Source: Actinomadura barringtoniae (GTDB lineage: Bacteria; Actinomycetota; Actinomycetes; Streptosporangiales; Streptosporangiaceae). Taken from it: a DNA stretch of 64,000 nt. The position numbers were made by a program, and so were the translations under genes. Of this stretch, positions 28,074 through 37,190 are shown piece by piece; positions within the stretch are counted from its first letter, which is position 1; the number at the start of each line of letters is the position of its first letter. Under the pieces are notes generated by a model. It was not told where the DNA came from. It searched no databases and saw only the letters and a list, made by a program, of their open reading frames with translations. The stretch lies in NCBI RefSeq assembly GCF_017573505.1, contig NZ_JAGEOJ010000004.1:62001-126000 (forward strand). The letters run 5' to 3'.

Positions 28074-29317
28074 CCGAGGCTCCTTCGGTAGGCGGCCAGC
28101 GCCCGGTCCACCAGTTCCGGGGCCGCGCCGGGACCGGGATCGGCGCCGACGGTCTTCAGCAGGTCGTCGAGGTTGGCCCGCATCCGGTCCGGGGCGACCT
28201 CCAGGCCGTCCAGCAGTTCGGCGGCGGTCTCGGCGGCGCCGCCGGTCAGCCGCAGGCACTCGCGCAGCGGCTCCCACTCGGCGTGCCACTCCCCCGCCGG
28301 CCGTTCGTGCGGCGTGGCCTGCGCGGCGAGCAGGATCTGCACGTGCGCCGGGACCTGAAGCGCGGCGGCGCGGATCATCGTCGCGAGCGCGGGGTTGCGC
28401 TTGTGCGGCATCGCCGACGATCCGCCGCGTCCGGGCGCGGCGGGCTCGGCCACCTCGTCCACCTCGCTCTGCGCCAGCAGGACGACGTCCGTGGCGATCT
28501 TCCCGAGCGCTCCCGAGGCCAGGCCGAGGGCGGAGGCCAGGTCGATGATCGGCGTGCGGCGCGTGTGCCAGGGCAGATCCGGCTGGGCCAGGCCGTTCTC
28601 GGCGGCGAAGGCGGCGACCAGGTCCAGGCCCTGCGCGCCGTAGTCGCTGAGCGTGCCCGCCGCCCCGCCGAGCTGCACGGGCAGGCGTACCGCGGCCAGC
28701 CGTTCACGCGCCTCCAGGACGCCCATCAGCCACCCGGCGGCCTTGAGCCCGAACGTGATGGGCAGCGCCTGGCGGCCGAGCGTGCGGCCCACCATGGGGA
28801 CGTCGCGATGCGTCTCGGCCAGCTCGGCCAGGGCCGCGAGCGCGCGATCGAGCGCGGTCAGGATGCCGCCGCGCGTACGGTCGGCGACCAGCATGGCGGC
28901 CGTGTCGACGATGTCCTGGCTGGTCGCGCCGCGATGAACGTCCTCCCCCGCCTCGCCCACCAGGCCGCGCAGGTCGGCGACCAGTGGAACGACCGGGTTG
29001 CCCGCTCCCCGCGCGCGCCGCGCCAGCTCTGGCAGGTCGAAGTTCTCCGCCCGCGCCGCTGAGGCGATCGCGTCGGCCGAGTCCTGCGGGATCATGCCGA
29101 GGCGCGCCTGGGCGCGGGCCAGCGCGGCCTCGGCGTCGAGCAGCGCCTGCAGCCAGGACCGGTCGCCGGTGGCGGCCTCGGCCGCCGTCCCGGCGCGCAC
29201 CGGCGACAGCAGACCGGCGTCCGGCTGCTCAGCGTTTCCCGAGGGGGGACGACCTCCCGCACCCCCCGGCCCGACTTCGTCGGCCTCAGAAGGCAAGGAA
29301 GACCGTCTCCCGTTCAC
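28070..29317 (-). CDS. pcaB: 3-carboxy-cis,cis-muconate cycloisomerase
   Basis: A 415-residue (408 if from the inner start) member of the fumarase/argininosuccinate-lyase superfamily that lactonises 3-carboxy-cis,cis-muconate. The superfamily signature GGSSAMPHKRNP is present near residue 290, as is the HRGATSQDIVDTA segment. The start is uncertain: GTG at 29317 is given, but TTG at 29296 has a better placed GGGAG and leaves the conserved LLSPVRAGT region intact. Either way the 5' end overlaps pcaG by 11-32 bases. A Gly/Pro-rich stretch of about 30 residues precedes the conserved part. Confidence 0.92.
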   Translation of the reverse strand: MNGRRSSLPSEADEVGPGGAGGRPPSGNAEQPDAGLLSPVRAGTAAEAATGDRSWLQALLDAEAALARAQARLGMIPQDSADAIASAARAENFDLPELARRARGAGNPVVPLVADLRGLVGEAGEDVHRGATSQDIVDTAAMLVADRTRGGILTALDRALAALAELAETHRDVPMVGRTLGRQALPITFGLKAAGWLMGVLEARERLAAVRLPVQLGGAAGTLSDYGAQGLDLVAAFAAENGLAQPDLPWHTRRTPIIDLASALGLASGALGKIATDVVLLAQSEVDEVAEPAAPGRGGSSAMPHKRNPALATMIRAAALQVPAHVQILLAAQATPHERPAGEWHAEWEPLRECLRLTGGAAETAAELLDGLEVAPDRMRANLDDLLKTVGADPGPGAAPELVDRALAAYRRSLG

Positions 29318-29825
29318 CCTGCAGGTAGATGTCGAAGCGGTAGGAGCCGTCGGAGCCCTCGTCGGCGATCAGGGTGTCGCGCCGTTCGACCGGGACCCCG
29401 TTCAGCAGCACGTCGCTCTCGTGCGCGGCGGTGTCCTCGGGGAAGTACATGCGGGTGAAGACCGGCTTCAGCAGGCCGCGCGCGAAGATCAGCACCGACA
29501 GGTACGGCGCGCAGCCCGGGCCGGTCGAGCCGGGCTTCACCGTACGGAACCAGTAGGCCCCGGCCACGTCGGTCGCGCACCGGCCGAACCCCGAGAAGCC
29601 GTGGCCGTCGCGCCGCAGGCCGCCCGGCCTGGCCGGGATCCGGCCGTCCTCGTCGGCCTGCCAGACCTCCACCAGCGCGTCGGGAACGGTGACGCCCGCG
29701 CCGTCGAACACCCGGCCCTGCACCTTGATGGCCTCCGGCCGCCAGCCGAACACGATCTCGGGGCCGCCCTCGTACGGCAGCGCGTCGCCGAAGAACGGCC
29801 CGACCGTCTGCGAGGGGGTGGTCAT
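29286..29825 (-). CDS. pcaG: Protocatechuate 3,4-dioxygenase, alpha subunit
   Basis: A 179-residue intradiol dioxygenase alpha subunit (TPSQTVGPFF start motif, GRVFDGAGVTVPDALVEVWQ core). It forms the alpha half of the (alpha-beta)n dioxygenase that cleaves protocatechuate; the alpha chain lacks the full iron ligand set. ATG at 29825 has a GGCGG tract before it. It follows pcaH after 106 bases, the only real gap within the operon, and its 3' end overlaps pcaB. Confidence 0.94.
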   Translation of the reverse strand: MTTPSQTVGPFFGDALPYEGGPEIVFGWRPEAIKVQGRVFDGAGVTVPDALVEVWQADEDGRIPARPGGLRRDGHGFSGFGRCATDVAGAYWFRTVKPGSTGPGCAPYLSVLIFARGLLKPVFTRMYFPEDTAAHESDVLLNGVPVERRDTLIADEGSDGSYRFDIYLQGERETVFLAF

Positions 29826-29931
29826 GGCGCCGCCTTGTCTGGACTGAGGAGGGAGGAACGACCGACGAGGGAAGACGAGGCGTCGATGCGCCATGACCCG
29901 GAGCGGCGGAGCCGCGACCATGAGCAGGTCA

Positions 29932-30597
29932 TCACGCCTCCATCGGGGTGTCGCCGAGCACGATGTCCCAGGTGTAGCCGAGCGCCCACTCCGGCTCGGT
30001 CACGTCCATGTCGAACCGGGCGATCATCCGTTCCCTGGCGTGCCGGTCCGGCACCGACTGGAAGATCGGGTCGTAGGGGAACAGCGGGTCGCCCGGGAAG
30101 TACATCTGGGTGACCAGCCGCTGGGTGAACGCCCTGCCGAACACCGAGAAGTGGATGTGCGCGGGCCGCCAGGCGTTGTGGTGGTTGCGCCACGGGTAGG
30201 CCCCGGGCTTGATCGTCACGAACCGGTAGTACCCGCGATCGTCGGTCAGGCAACGGCCCGCCCCGGCGAAGTGCGGGTCCAGCGGCGCCGGATGCTGGTC
30301 GCCGGCGTGCGCGTACCGCCCCGAGGCGTTGGCCTGCCACACCTCCAGCAGCGTGCCGGGGACCGGCCTGCCGTGGGCGTCCAGCACTCGCCCGGTCACG
30401 ATGATCCGCTCGCCGAGCGGCTCGCCGGTGCTCTGCCGGGTGAGGTCGGCGTCCAGCGCGCCGAGCTCGGCGTGCCCGAAGACGGGCGCGGTGAGCTCGA
30501 CGGAGTCCGGGCCGAGCTTGGGGATGACCGGGGGCTGGGCGGGCGCGCGCAGCACGGTGCTCTTGTACTCGGGATACATGTACGGGGGATGGGTCAT
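29932..30597 (-). CDS. pcaH: Protocatechuate 3,4-dioxygenase, beta subunit (iron-binding)
   Basis: A 221-residue intradiol dioxygenase beta subunit, holding the catalytic Fe(III). The ligand region shows the Tyr/His pattern: a Tyr in [20 protein letters not shown] and the His pair in the AHIHFS motif. It opens the protocatechuate ring to 3-carboxy-cis,cis-muconate together with PcaG. ATG at 30597 overlaps the pcaJ stop (ATGA). A 106-base gap separates it from pcaG and shows no clear promoter. Confidence 0.95.
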   Translation of the reverse strand: MTHPPYMYPEYKSTVLRAPAQPPVIPKLGPDSVELTAPVFGHAELGALDADLTRQSTGEPLGERIIVTGRVLDAHGRPVPGTLLEVWQANASGRYAHAGDQHPAPLDPHFAGAGRCLTDDRGYYRFVTIKPGAYPWRNHHNAWRPAHIHFSVFGRAFTQRLVTQMYFPGDPLFPYDPIFQSVPDRHARERMIARFDMDVTEPEWALGYTWDIVLGDTPMEA

Positions 30598-31247
30598 GCG
30601 TGTGCCCTCTTCTCCTGAACGCCGGCCACGGGCGGCTCGGTGGCCGCCCTGACCTGTTCGGCGGTCACGCCGGGCGCGGTCTCCACCAGGACGAGTCCCT
30701 CCCCCGTCACGTCCAGCACGGCCAGATCGGTGATGATCCGGTCCACGCAGCGCGCCCCGGTGAGCGGCAGGGAGCACTCGTCCACGATCTTCGGCGTGCC
30801 GGACCGGTCGGTGTGGCCCATCACCACGATCACCCGCCCGGCGCCGTGCACCAGGTCCATGGCCCCGCCCATGCCCTTGATCATCTTGCCGGGGACCGAC
30901 CAGTTGGCCAGGTCCCCGCGGGCCGACACCTGCATGGCGCCGAGCACCGCGATGTCGATGTGACCGCCGCGGATCATGCCGAACGACAGCGCCGAGTCGA
31001 AGTAGGCGGCGCCCGGCAGCGCCGTGACGGTCTCCTTCCCGGCGTTGATCAGGTCCGGGTCCACGCCGTCCACGTCCGGGTAGGGGCCGACGCCGAGCAC
31101 CCCGTTCTCCGCGTGCAGCACGACCTCGCGCCCCTCCGGGACGAAGCCCGGGATGAGGGTGGGCAGGCCGATCCCCAGGTTCACATACGCCCCATCGGGC
31201 AGTTCCTGCGCGGCTCGGGCCGCGATCTCGTCTCTCGACCAGGCCAT
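30594..31247 (-). CDS. pcaJ: 3-oxoadipate CoA-transferase, beta subunit
   Basis: A 217-residue CoA-transferase B subunit. The catalytic Glu lies in [10 protein letters not shown] (family motif SENG; here AENG), and [14 protein letters not shown] is typical. With PcaI it moves CoA from succinyl-CoA to beta-ketoadipate. ATG at 31247 shares a base with the pcaI stop (TGATG), and its stop overlaps pcaH, so all are coupled. The first step after this, thiolytic cleavage by PcaF, has no gene in the window. Confidence 0.95.
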   Translation of the reverse strand: MAWSRDEIAARAAQELPDGAYVNLGIGLPTLIPGFVPEGREVVLHAENGVLGVGPYPDVDGVDPDLINAGKETVTALPGAAYFDSALSFGMIRGGHIDIAVLGAMQVSARGDLANWSVPGKMIKGMGGAMDLVHGAGRVIVVMGHTDRSGTPKIVDECSLPLTGARCVDRIITDLAVLDVTGEGLVLVETAPGVTAEQVRAATEPPVAGVQEKRAHA

Positions 31248-31999
31248 CAGCGCACCGTTCTCTTCTCGATCGGCTTGTCGGCCGCCTGTTCCGGAGTCAA
31301 GCGCACGACGCGCTGGACGAACACCCCCGGCAGGTGCACATGGTCGGGATCCAGCTCGCCCGGCTCGACCAGCTCCTCCACCTCGGCGAGCGTCACCCGG
31401 CCCGCCATCGCGGCGAGCGGGTTGAAGTTGCGCGCCGACTTGTCGAAGACCAGGTTCCCGTGGCGGTCGCCCTTGGCTGCCCTGACCAGCGCGAAGTCGG
31501 TGGTGATGGACTCCTCCAGCACGTAGTGGCGGCCGCCGAACTCGCGGACCTCCTTGGCCGGGGAGGCGACCGCGACGCTGCCGTCCGGCGCGTACCGCCA
31601 CGGCAGGCCGCCCTCACTGACCAGCGTGCCGACGCCCGCCGGGGTGTAGAACGCCGGGATGCCCGCTCCCCCTGCGCGCAGCCGCTCGGCCAGCGTGCCC
31701 TGCGGCATCAGCTCGACCTCCAGCTCACCGGCCAGGTACTGGCGGGCGAACTCCTTGTTGTCACCGACGTAGGAGCCCATCGCCCGCGCGATCCGCCCGG
31801 CGGCCAGCAGCCGCCCGAGCCCGCGCCCGTCCAGCCCGCAGTTGTTGGAGACCACGGTGAGGTCACCGGGTCCGAGCTCGTACAGCGCACCGATCAGCAC
31901 CGCCGGCACCCCGCAGAGGCCGAAGCCCCCGACGGCGAGGGAGGCGCCGTCTCCGATGCCCGCGACGGCCTCCGCCGCCGACGCCACGACCTTGTCCAT
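31247..31999 (-). CDS. pcaI: 3-oxoadipate CoA-transferase, alpha subunit
   Basis: A 250-residue CoA-transferase A subunit with the Gly-rich loop [11 protein letters not shown] near residue 22 and the [11 protein letters not shown] segment. It pairs with PcaJ. It is the first gene of the pca/pob operon; the divergent gap to the next gene (32000-32138) contains the best operator candidate of the operon. The start ATG is at 31999 with GAGAGAGTGAGGG upstream, which includes a weak Shine-Dalgarno (GAGGG). Confidence 0.95.
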   Translation of the reverse strand: MDKVVASAAEAVAGIGDGASLAVGGFGLCGVPAVLIGALYELGPGDLTVVSNNCGLDGRGLGRLLAAGRIARAMGSYVGDNKEFARQYLAGELEVELMPQGTLAERLRAGGAGIPAFYTPAGVGTLVSEGGLPWRYAPDGSVAVASPAKEVREFGGRHYVLEESITTDFALVRAAKGDRHGNLVFDKSARNFNPLAAMAGRVTLAEVEELVEPGELDPDHVHLPGVFVQRVVRLTPEQAADKPIEKRTVR

Positions 32000-32038
32000 G
32001 CCCTCACTCTCTCAGCGACCCCTCACACCGATCATGGC

Positions 32039-32061
32039 GGGTTTCCGTTCACCGGAAACCC
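32039..32061. promoter_or_regulatory. 9-bp-arm palindrome upstream of pcaI (candidate IclR operator)
   Basis: Arms GGGTTTCCG and CGGAAACCC pair perfectly around a 5-base centre (TTCAC), 39 bases upstream of the pcaI start. The TTTCCG...CGGAAA core is in the style of sites bound by IclR-family proteins, and the pca operon carries one such gene. No clear -35/-10 boxes are seen. The gap also holds the start region of the divergent membrane gene. Confidence 0.6.
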
Positions 32062-32138
32062 GTCGCCGTCACCGGTGGACTCTCCGCCCGGACCCCATCA
32101 CCATGTAGTGGCCGGTATCGGGGGCCGCAGGGGGACTC

Positions 32139-33305
32139 ATGACCGTCTCGCAGCAGAAGACGCCTGACGGCGCGTCCGTCCTTACAACCGCGGCTGAAGA
32201 ACCGCCGTGGACCGTGCTGGTCGCGGCGGACCAGGCGTCGTGCCCGCCCGAGCAGCGAGCCGAGTTCCGGCACGAGCTGGCCTCGGTCATGCGGCTCGGG
32301 TACGAGCGGGTGCTGCTGCTGCGGCTCGTCCGGCCGGTGCCCATCCGGCAGGGGCCGATGCCGGGGGCGATCGCGACGATGGCGGCGCTGGGCCTGGTCG
32401 CCTCGTGGCCCTACCTGGTCAACGTGGTCGCGGGGCTGGCGGCGCGCGACGTGTCGATGCACGGCCCCCGCGCCCACCTCTACGGGGCGCTGCTCAGCCT
32501 CGCCTGCGCGCTGATGCTCGCGATGGCGTGGGCGGGCTGGCGGTACGCCGAGCGGAGCGCGGACCGAGTCGCCGACCTGGTGTGCGCCTCGCCGGAACGC
32601 GACAGCTTCAGCGGCTGGCTCGAACGCCGCCTGCGGGCGCGCTGGCAGGTCGCGTGCGGCCTGCTGGGGCTCCTGGTCGGCGTCACCGGGGCGTACGTGG
32701 ACCTGAGCCGCCCGGCCGGTCATCACGCGGACCTGGTGCTGGCCTACCTGCCCGCGACGTGGACCGGGTTCCTGGGCGGCGGGGTGCTCTACTGGGTCGT
32801 GGTCGCCGCCTGGACGCCGCACCGGCTGCGGCGCTGCTCGAACCTGCGGCTCACCTGGATGGACCCGGCGAGCACGCCGGGCCTGGTGCGGCTCTGCGCA
32901 TGCTTCGCCCTCATCGCGGCCGGGGTCGGCTTCGGCGTCATCACCATCGAGCTCGCGGGCGTCGCGGCGGCGGCGAAGGACCCGCCGCTGCCGCTGCTCT
33001 TCTTCGTCTACGGCTTCCCGGTCGTGGCCGCCCTGCTGGCGCTGTACGCGGCCGTCCTCCCGTTCATGACGCTGTCGCGCCTGGTGCGCGCCTACCAGGC
33101 CGAGGCGCTGGGCCCGCTGCTGACCCAGATCGCCCAGCCCCCGCCGCGCCTGATGCTCGACAAGGGCCTCAAGGAGGCGGCCGACGTCTACCGGAACGTC
33201 CGCTCGCAGCGCGCCCTCCCGATCCGTACCTGGGCGATCCTGCAGTACGTGACCGGGATCCTCGCCTCCCTGATCATCTTCTTCGTCCAGCAGGCGCTGC
33301 GCTGA
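32139..33305 (+). CDS. Integral membrane protein of unknown function
   Basis: A 388-residue protein. Residues 1-75 are soluble; then two helices (about 78-98, 110-132), a basic stretch, two more pairs (about 165-185, 198-222, 250-275, 283-310) and a last C-terminal helix (about 365-385), giving roughly seven membrane segments. No family motif is recognised. ATG at 32139 follows a GGGGG tract 5 bases upstream. It faces the pca operon across 139 bases and need not be connected with it. Real coding is supported by strong codon bias and hydrophobic periodicity. Confidence 0.7.
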   Translation: MTVSQQKTPDGASVLTTAAEEPPWTVLVAADQASCPPEQRAEFRHELASVMRLGYERVLLLRLVRPVPIRQGPMPGAIATMAALGLVASWPYLVNVVAGLAARDVSMHGPRAHLYGALLSLACALMLAMAWAGWRYAERSADRVADLVCASPERDSFSGWLERRLRARWQVACGLLGLLVGVTGAYVDLSRPAGHHADLVLAYLPATWTGFLGGGVLYWVVVAAWTPHRLRRCSNLRLTWMDPASTPGLVRLCACFALIAAGVGFGVITIELAGVAAAAKDPPLPLLFFVYGFPVVAALLALYAAVLPFMTLSRLVRAYQAEALGPLLTQIAQPPPRLMLDKGLKEAADVYRNVRSQRALPIRTWAILQYVTGILASLIIFFVQQALR

Positions 33306-33357
33306 CCCTGCTCGGGCCCGCCCATGCCCAGGGCCGACCTGCTCAGGGCGAGCCCGC

Positions 33358-34335
33358 TCAGCCCTCGTACACCTCGGGCAGCCCGAACACCGCGAACAGC
33401 GTGGTGTCGAAGAACGCGCCGACGTGGGCGATCTCGCCGCGGTCGTCGATGCTGAGCACCTGGAGCTGGAACGGGCGGTGCACGCCGTCCTCGTCGCGCC
33501 GGTACATGCCGAAGGCGGGCTGGCCGTTGGCCAGCGTCGGCACCAGGACGAGCTCGCCCGGGGCGGGGTTGCACTGCCTGCTGATGAGGCGGCCGATGTT
33601 CTCCGCGCCGACGAACCACTCGGGGAACGGGGGCATCTCCCAGTGCGCGTCCTCCTTGAAGAGCTTGACGAGCCCTTCGATGTCGGCCTTCTCGAAGAGG
33701 GTGGCGTAGCGTTCCAGCAGCTCCCGCTGCTCGGGGTCGCTCGGCTCGGCGAGCGCGTCCTGGTCGGGGGCGACCTGCTCCAGCTGCGCCTTGGCGCGCT
33801 GCAGCGCGCTGTTGACGGCGGCGGTGGAGGTCTCCAGCAGCTCGGCGACCTCCGCGGCCTTCCACTTGAGGACGTCGCGCAGGATCAGCACGACGCGCTG
33901 CTTGGCGGGCAGGTGCTGGAGGGCGGCGATGAAGGCCAGCCGGGTGCTCTCGCGCGAGGTGACGATCGAGGCCGGGTCGACGGCGTCGGAGCCGAACACG
34001 CTGTCGGGCGCGGGCTCCAGCCAGGGCACGTCGTCGAGCGCGACGACGGGCCGGTCGGGGTCGCTCGGCCCGCCGAGGCCCGACGGCATCGGCCGCTTGC
34101 CGCGCTGGTCGATCGCGGTCAGGCACACGTTGGTCGCGATGCGGTAGAGCCAGGTGCGCAGGGAGGAGCGCCCCTCGAACCGCTCGTAGGAGTTCCAGGC
34201 GCGCAGGTAGGTCTCCTGCAGCAGATCCTCGGCGTCGTGGATCGAGCCCAGCATCCGGTAGCAGTGCGCCAGAAGCTCGCGCCGGTACGGGTCGATGATC
34301 GTCTCGAATTCGGCGTCGGCGGTGGTGTTCGCCAT
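33358..34335 (-). CDS. ECF-type sigma factor with C-terminal SnoaL-like domain (SigG/SigX5-like)
   Basis: A 325-residue sigma-70-family protein. Region 2 (HCYRMLGSIHDAEDLLQETY, about 25-44) and region 4 (LPAKQRVVLILRDVLKWKAA, near 155-175) flank a variable linker; about 200-320 is a SnoaL-like fold (LFKEDAHWEMPPFPEWFVG) that in such ECF groups modulates activity without a separate anti-sigma factor. This layout matches mycobacterial SigG-type proteins. It has no anti-sigma gene next to it. Divergent from the MFS exporter with 202 bases between, so it may read that promoter, which is inference only. Confidence 0.88.
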   Translation of the reverse strand: MANTTADAEFETIIDPYRRELLAHCYRMLGSIHDAEDLLQETYLRAWNSYERFEGRSSLRTWLYRIATNVCLTAIDQRGKRPMPSGLGGPSDPDRPVVALDDVPWLEPAPDSVFGSDAVDPASIVTSRESTRLAFIAALQHLPAKQRVVLILRDVLKWKAAEVAELLETSTAAVNSALQRAKAQLEQVAPDQDALAEPSDPEQRELLERYATLFEKADIEGLVKLFKEDAHWEMPPFPEWFVGAENIGRLISRQCNPAPGELVLVPTLANGQPAFGMYRRDEDGVHRPFQLQVLSIDDRGEIAHVGAFFDTTLFAVFGLPEVYEG

Positions 34336-34412
34336 GATCCTTTACCTCACTGCACGGCACGGTGTCTGAAACGCTTCAACTGCTCTGGCCTAAGAACGTA
34401 TGCCACACCTAC

Positions 34413-34427
34413 GACAGAACAGCTGTC
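34413..34427. promoter_or_regulatory. Small palindrome in the sigma factor / MFS exporter gap, with a -35-like box
   Basis: GACAG and CTGTC flank five bases. On the minus strand TTGACA immediately overlaps the right arm and would suit a -35 box for the sigma factor gene, with a poor -10 about 19-21 bases on (GGCATA or CATACG). The remainder of the 202-base gap (34336-34537) shows no other strong signal. Confidence 0.35.
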
Positions 34428-34537
34428 AATTACTTGAACCGTCTTCTACCTGCGAATTTCCCCTCGCCGATGAGTTTTCGACGGCCCTGCGGTCTACTCC
34501 TCCGACTGACGAACAAGGATGCGGACGGAGAACGATC

Positions 34538-36139
34538 ATGAAGAAGGACGGCCGGGCAGGACGGCGCGAATGGATCGGGCTGGCGGTGCTCACGCTCCCC
34601 ACCCTTTTGCTCTCGCTCGACATGAGCGTTCTTTATCTCGCGCTCCCGAGGCTCAGTGAGGACCTCGGCGCGAGCTCCACCCAGCAGCTCTGGATCATGG
34701 ACATCTACGGGTTCATGATCGCGGGCTTCCTGGTCACGATGGGCACGCTCGGCGACCGTATCGGCCGCCGCCGGCTGCTGCTGATCGGGGCGAGCGCGTT
34801 CAGCGTGGCCTCGGTCGCCGCCGCCTACTCGACCAGCCCCGAGATGCTGATCGCCACGCGGGCGGTGATGGGGATCGCGGGCTCGACCCTGATGCCCTCC
34901 ACGCTGGCGCTGATCAGCAACATGTTCACCGACGGGCGCCAGCGCGGCCGGGCGATCGCGGTCTGGATGAGCGCGTTCATGGGCGGCGTCGCGCTCGGCC
35001 CGGTGATCGGCGGGGCGCTCCTGGACAACTTCTGGTGGGGCTCGGCGTTCCTGCTCGGCGTGCCGGTCATGGTCCTGCTGCTGGCGACCGGCCCGTTCCT
35101 GCTGCCGGAGTACCGCACGCCGAAGGCCGGCAGGCTCGACCCGCTGAGCGTGGCGCTGTCGCTGGTCGCCATCCTTCCCGTGGTGTACGGGCTGAAGGAG
35201 CTGGCCAAGCAGGGCTTCGAGCCGGTCCCGACCGCCGCCATCGCGGTCGGCCTGGCCTTCGGCGCGCTGTTCGCCCGGCGCCAGCGCCGCCTCGCCGACC
35301 CGCTGCTGGACCTGCGCCTGTTCGCCAACCGCACGTTCCGGTCCGCGCTGGTCATCTGGATCCTCTTCGGCCTGATCCAGGGCGGCAGCTACCTGTTCTT
35401 CGCCCTGCACCTGCAGGTCGTCGCGGGCTTCTCGCCGATGAAGGCGGGCCTGTGGCTGCTGCCCTCCTCGCTGGCGATGGTGGCCTCCTCCCAGATCGCC
35501 CCAGGGCTCGCGCAGCGGTTCCGGCCGAGCACGATCATCGCGACCGGGATGGGCATCGCCGCCCTCGGCTTCTTCATCCTCACCGGCGTCGGCACGGGCG
35601 GCAACGAGGGCGTGCTGGTCACCGGGTTGATCGTCTCCCTGTTCGGGGTCGGCCTGGCGGCGGCGCTCGGGACCGGCCTGATCCTCGGCTCGGTCCCGCC
35701 GGAGAAGGCCGGGTCGGCCTCCGCGGTCTCCGAGACCGGCGCCGAGCTCGGCATCTCGCTGGGCGTCGCCGCGCTCGGCAGCCTCGGCACGGCGCTCTAC
35801 CGCGGCCACCTGAGCGACTCGATGCCCGCAGGCGTTCCGGCCGATACGGCGCACGCCGCCAAGGAGGGCATCACCGGCGCCACGCGGGTCGCAGGCACGC
35901 TGCCGAGCGCCCAGGCCGCCGACCTGCTCGACGCCGCGCGCTGCGCGTTCACCTCCGGCCTGCACAGCATCGCCGCGATCAGTGGCCTGATGTTCGTCGG
36001 GCTGGCGATCCTGGCCGCCGTCACCCTGCGGCACGAGCGGCCGGGCGGCGAGGCGCAGGCCACCGAGAACGTTTCGGCCGAGACCGAGGAGGCCGGGCAC
36101 GCCGAGGCCGAGCTGCAGCCGGTGCTCCAGGATCGCTGA
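34538..36139 (+). CDS. MFS drug exporter, DHA2 family (14 helices)
   Basis: A 533-residue H+-antiporter of the QacA/EmrB/SmvA type, with 14 membrane helices. Motif A (GTLGDRIGRRRLLLIG) follows helix 2, and SVPPEKAGSASAVSETGAELG is the family's late Gly-rich segment. It probably expels cationic dyes, biocides or antibiotics. ATG at 34538 is chosen over the upstream in-frame codons because GGAG is 8 bases before it and the first helix starts soon after. Its stop is immediately followed by the converging alcohol dehydrogenase stop (36139/36140). No TetR regulator adjoins it; the only near regulator is the divergent ECF sigma factor. Confidence 0.9.
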   Translation: MKKDGRAGRREWIGLAVLTLPTLLLSLDMSVLYLALPRLSEDLGASSTQQLWIMDIYGFMIAGFLVTMGTLGDRIGRRRLLLIGASAFSVASVAAAYSTSPEMLIATRAVMGIAGSTLMPSTLALISNMFTDGRQRGRAIAVWMSAFMGGVALGPVIGGALLDNFWWGSAFLLGVPVMVLLLATGPFLLPEYRTPKAGRLDPLSVALSLVAILPVVYGLKELAKQGFEPVPTAAIAVGLAFGALFARRQRRLADPLLDLRLFANRTFRSALVIWILFGLIQGGSYLFFALHLQVVAGFSPMKAGLWLLPSSLAMVASSQIAPGLAQRFRPSTIIATGMGIAALGFFILTGVGTGGNEGVLVTGLIVSLFGVGLAAALGTGLILGSVPPEKAGSASAVSETGAELGISLGVAALGSLGTALYRGHLSDSMPAGVPADTAHAAKEGITGATRVAGTLPSAQAADLLDAARCAFTSGLHSIAAISGLMFVGLAILAAVTLRHERPGGEAQATENVSAETEEAGHAEAELQPVLQDR

Positions 36140-37177
36140 TCAGCCGCGCGGCCGGATCATCGTGAATCCGGCCCCGCTCATCGCCGCCAGAGCCCGCGGC
36201 ACGTCCGCCAGTCCGATCGTCCGGCTCACCAGCAGGCCGGGACGCAACGTCCCGGCCTGCACCATGTCCATCATCGGGCCGTAGGCGTGCGCGGCCATGC
36301 CGTGGCTGCCGACGATCTCCAGCTCCTGGGCGATGACCCGCTCCATCGGCAGGTCGGCGCGCCCGGCCGCGGGCGGCAGCAGGCCCACCTGAACGTGTCG
36401 GCCGCGGCGGCGCAGGCCGCCGATCGAGGCGGCGGCGGTCGCCGGGCTGCCGAGGGCGTCCAGCGACACGTGCGCACCGCCGCCCGTGACGTCCCGGACC
36501 GCCTCGGCGACGTCCCCGGCCTCGCGCCCGTCCAAGGTCACCGCCGCGCCGCACTGCCGGGCGAGGTCCAGCGCGGCGGGAGCGATGTCGATCGCCACCA
36601 CGCGGGCACCGGCGGCGGCCGCGACCATGACGGCCGACAGCCCCACTCCCCCGCAGCCGTGCACCGCGACCCACTGGCCGGCCGACGCCCGGCCCTGCGC
36701 CAGGACGGCGCGGAAGGCGGTCGCGAACCGGCAGCCGAGCGCGGCGGCGGTCTCGTACGTCATGTCCTCGGGCAGGCCGACCAGGTTGACGTCGGCGTTC
36801 TCGATCGCGACGTACTCGGCGTAGGAGCCCCAGTGCGTGAAGCCCGGCTGGGTCTGGTTCTCGCAGACCTGCTGGTCGCCCGCCGCGCACGGCCCGCAGA
36901 CCCCGCAGGCGCACACGAACGGGACGGTGACCCGGTCGCCGACCTTCCAGCGGGTCACGCCGGGCCCGGTCTCCGCGACGGTCCCGGCGAGCTCGTGCCC
37001 GGGTACGTGCGGCAGAACGGTGATGTCGGCGTCGTGCCCCATCCAGCCGTGCCAGTCGCTGCGGCACAGGCCGGTGGCCTCGACGTGAATCACCACGCCG
37101 CCACGCGGCACCGCCGGTTCCGGGACGTCGCGCAGCTCCAGGGGCTCGCCGAACGCCTCGTAGACGACCGCCCGCAT
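36140..37177 (-). CDS. Zinc-dependent alcohol dehydrogenase (MDR family)
   Basis: A 345-residue medium-chain dehydrogenase. Catalytic zinc ligands are visible in GLCRSDWHGW (Cys), PHVPGHELAG (His-Glu), and the later Cys in ALGCRFATAF. The structural zinc loop CACGVCGPCAAGDQQVC holds four Cys. The NAD(P)-binding loop is HGCGGVGLSA, with Asp in VVAIDIA suggesting NAD. It oxidises an unknown alcohol or reduces an aldehyde. ATG at 37177 is taken; a TTG two codons upstream lies only 8 bases after the XdhC-like stop, and both genes are probably cotranscribed. Confidence 0.9.
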   Translation of the reverse strand: MRAVVYEAFGEPLELRDVPEPAVPRGGVVIHVEATGLCRSDWHGWMGHDADITVLPHVPGHELAGTVAETGPGVTRWKVGDRVTVPFVCACGVCGPCAAGDQQVCENQTQPGFTHWGSYAEYVAIENADVNLVGLPEDMTYETAAALGCRFATAFRAVLAQGRASAGQWVAVHGCGGVGLSAVMVAAAAGARVVAIDIAPAALDLARQCGAAVTLDGREAGDVAEAVRDVTGGGAHVSLDALGSPATAAASIGGLRRRGRHVQVGLLPPAAGRADLPMERVIAQELEIVGSHGMAAHAYGPMMDMVQAGTLRPGLLVSRTIGLADVPRALAAMSGAGFTMIRPRG

Positions 37178-37190
37178 CAACAAGCCCGCA

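Noticed and set aside
29826..29931. Internal promoter in the pcaH/pcaG gap
   Set aside because: No -35/-10 pair or palindrome seen in the 106 bases; it is probably just a spacer.
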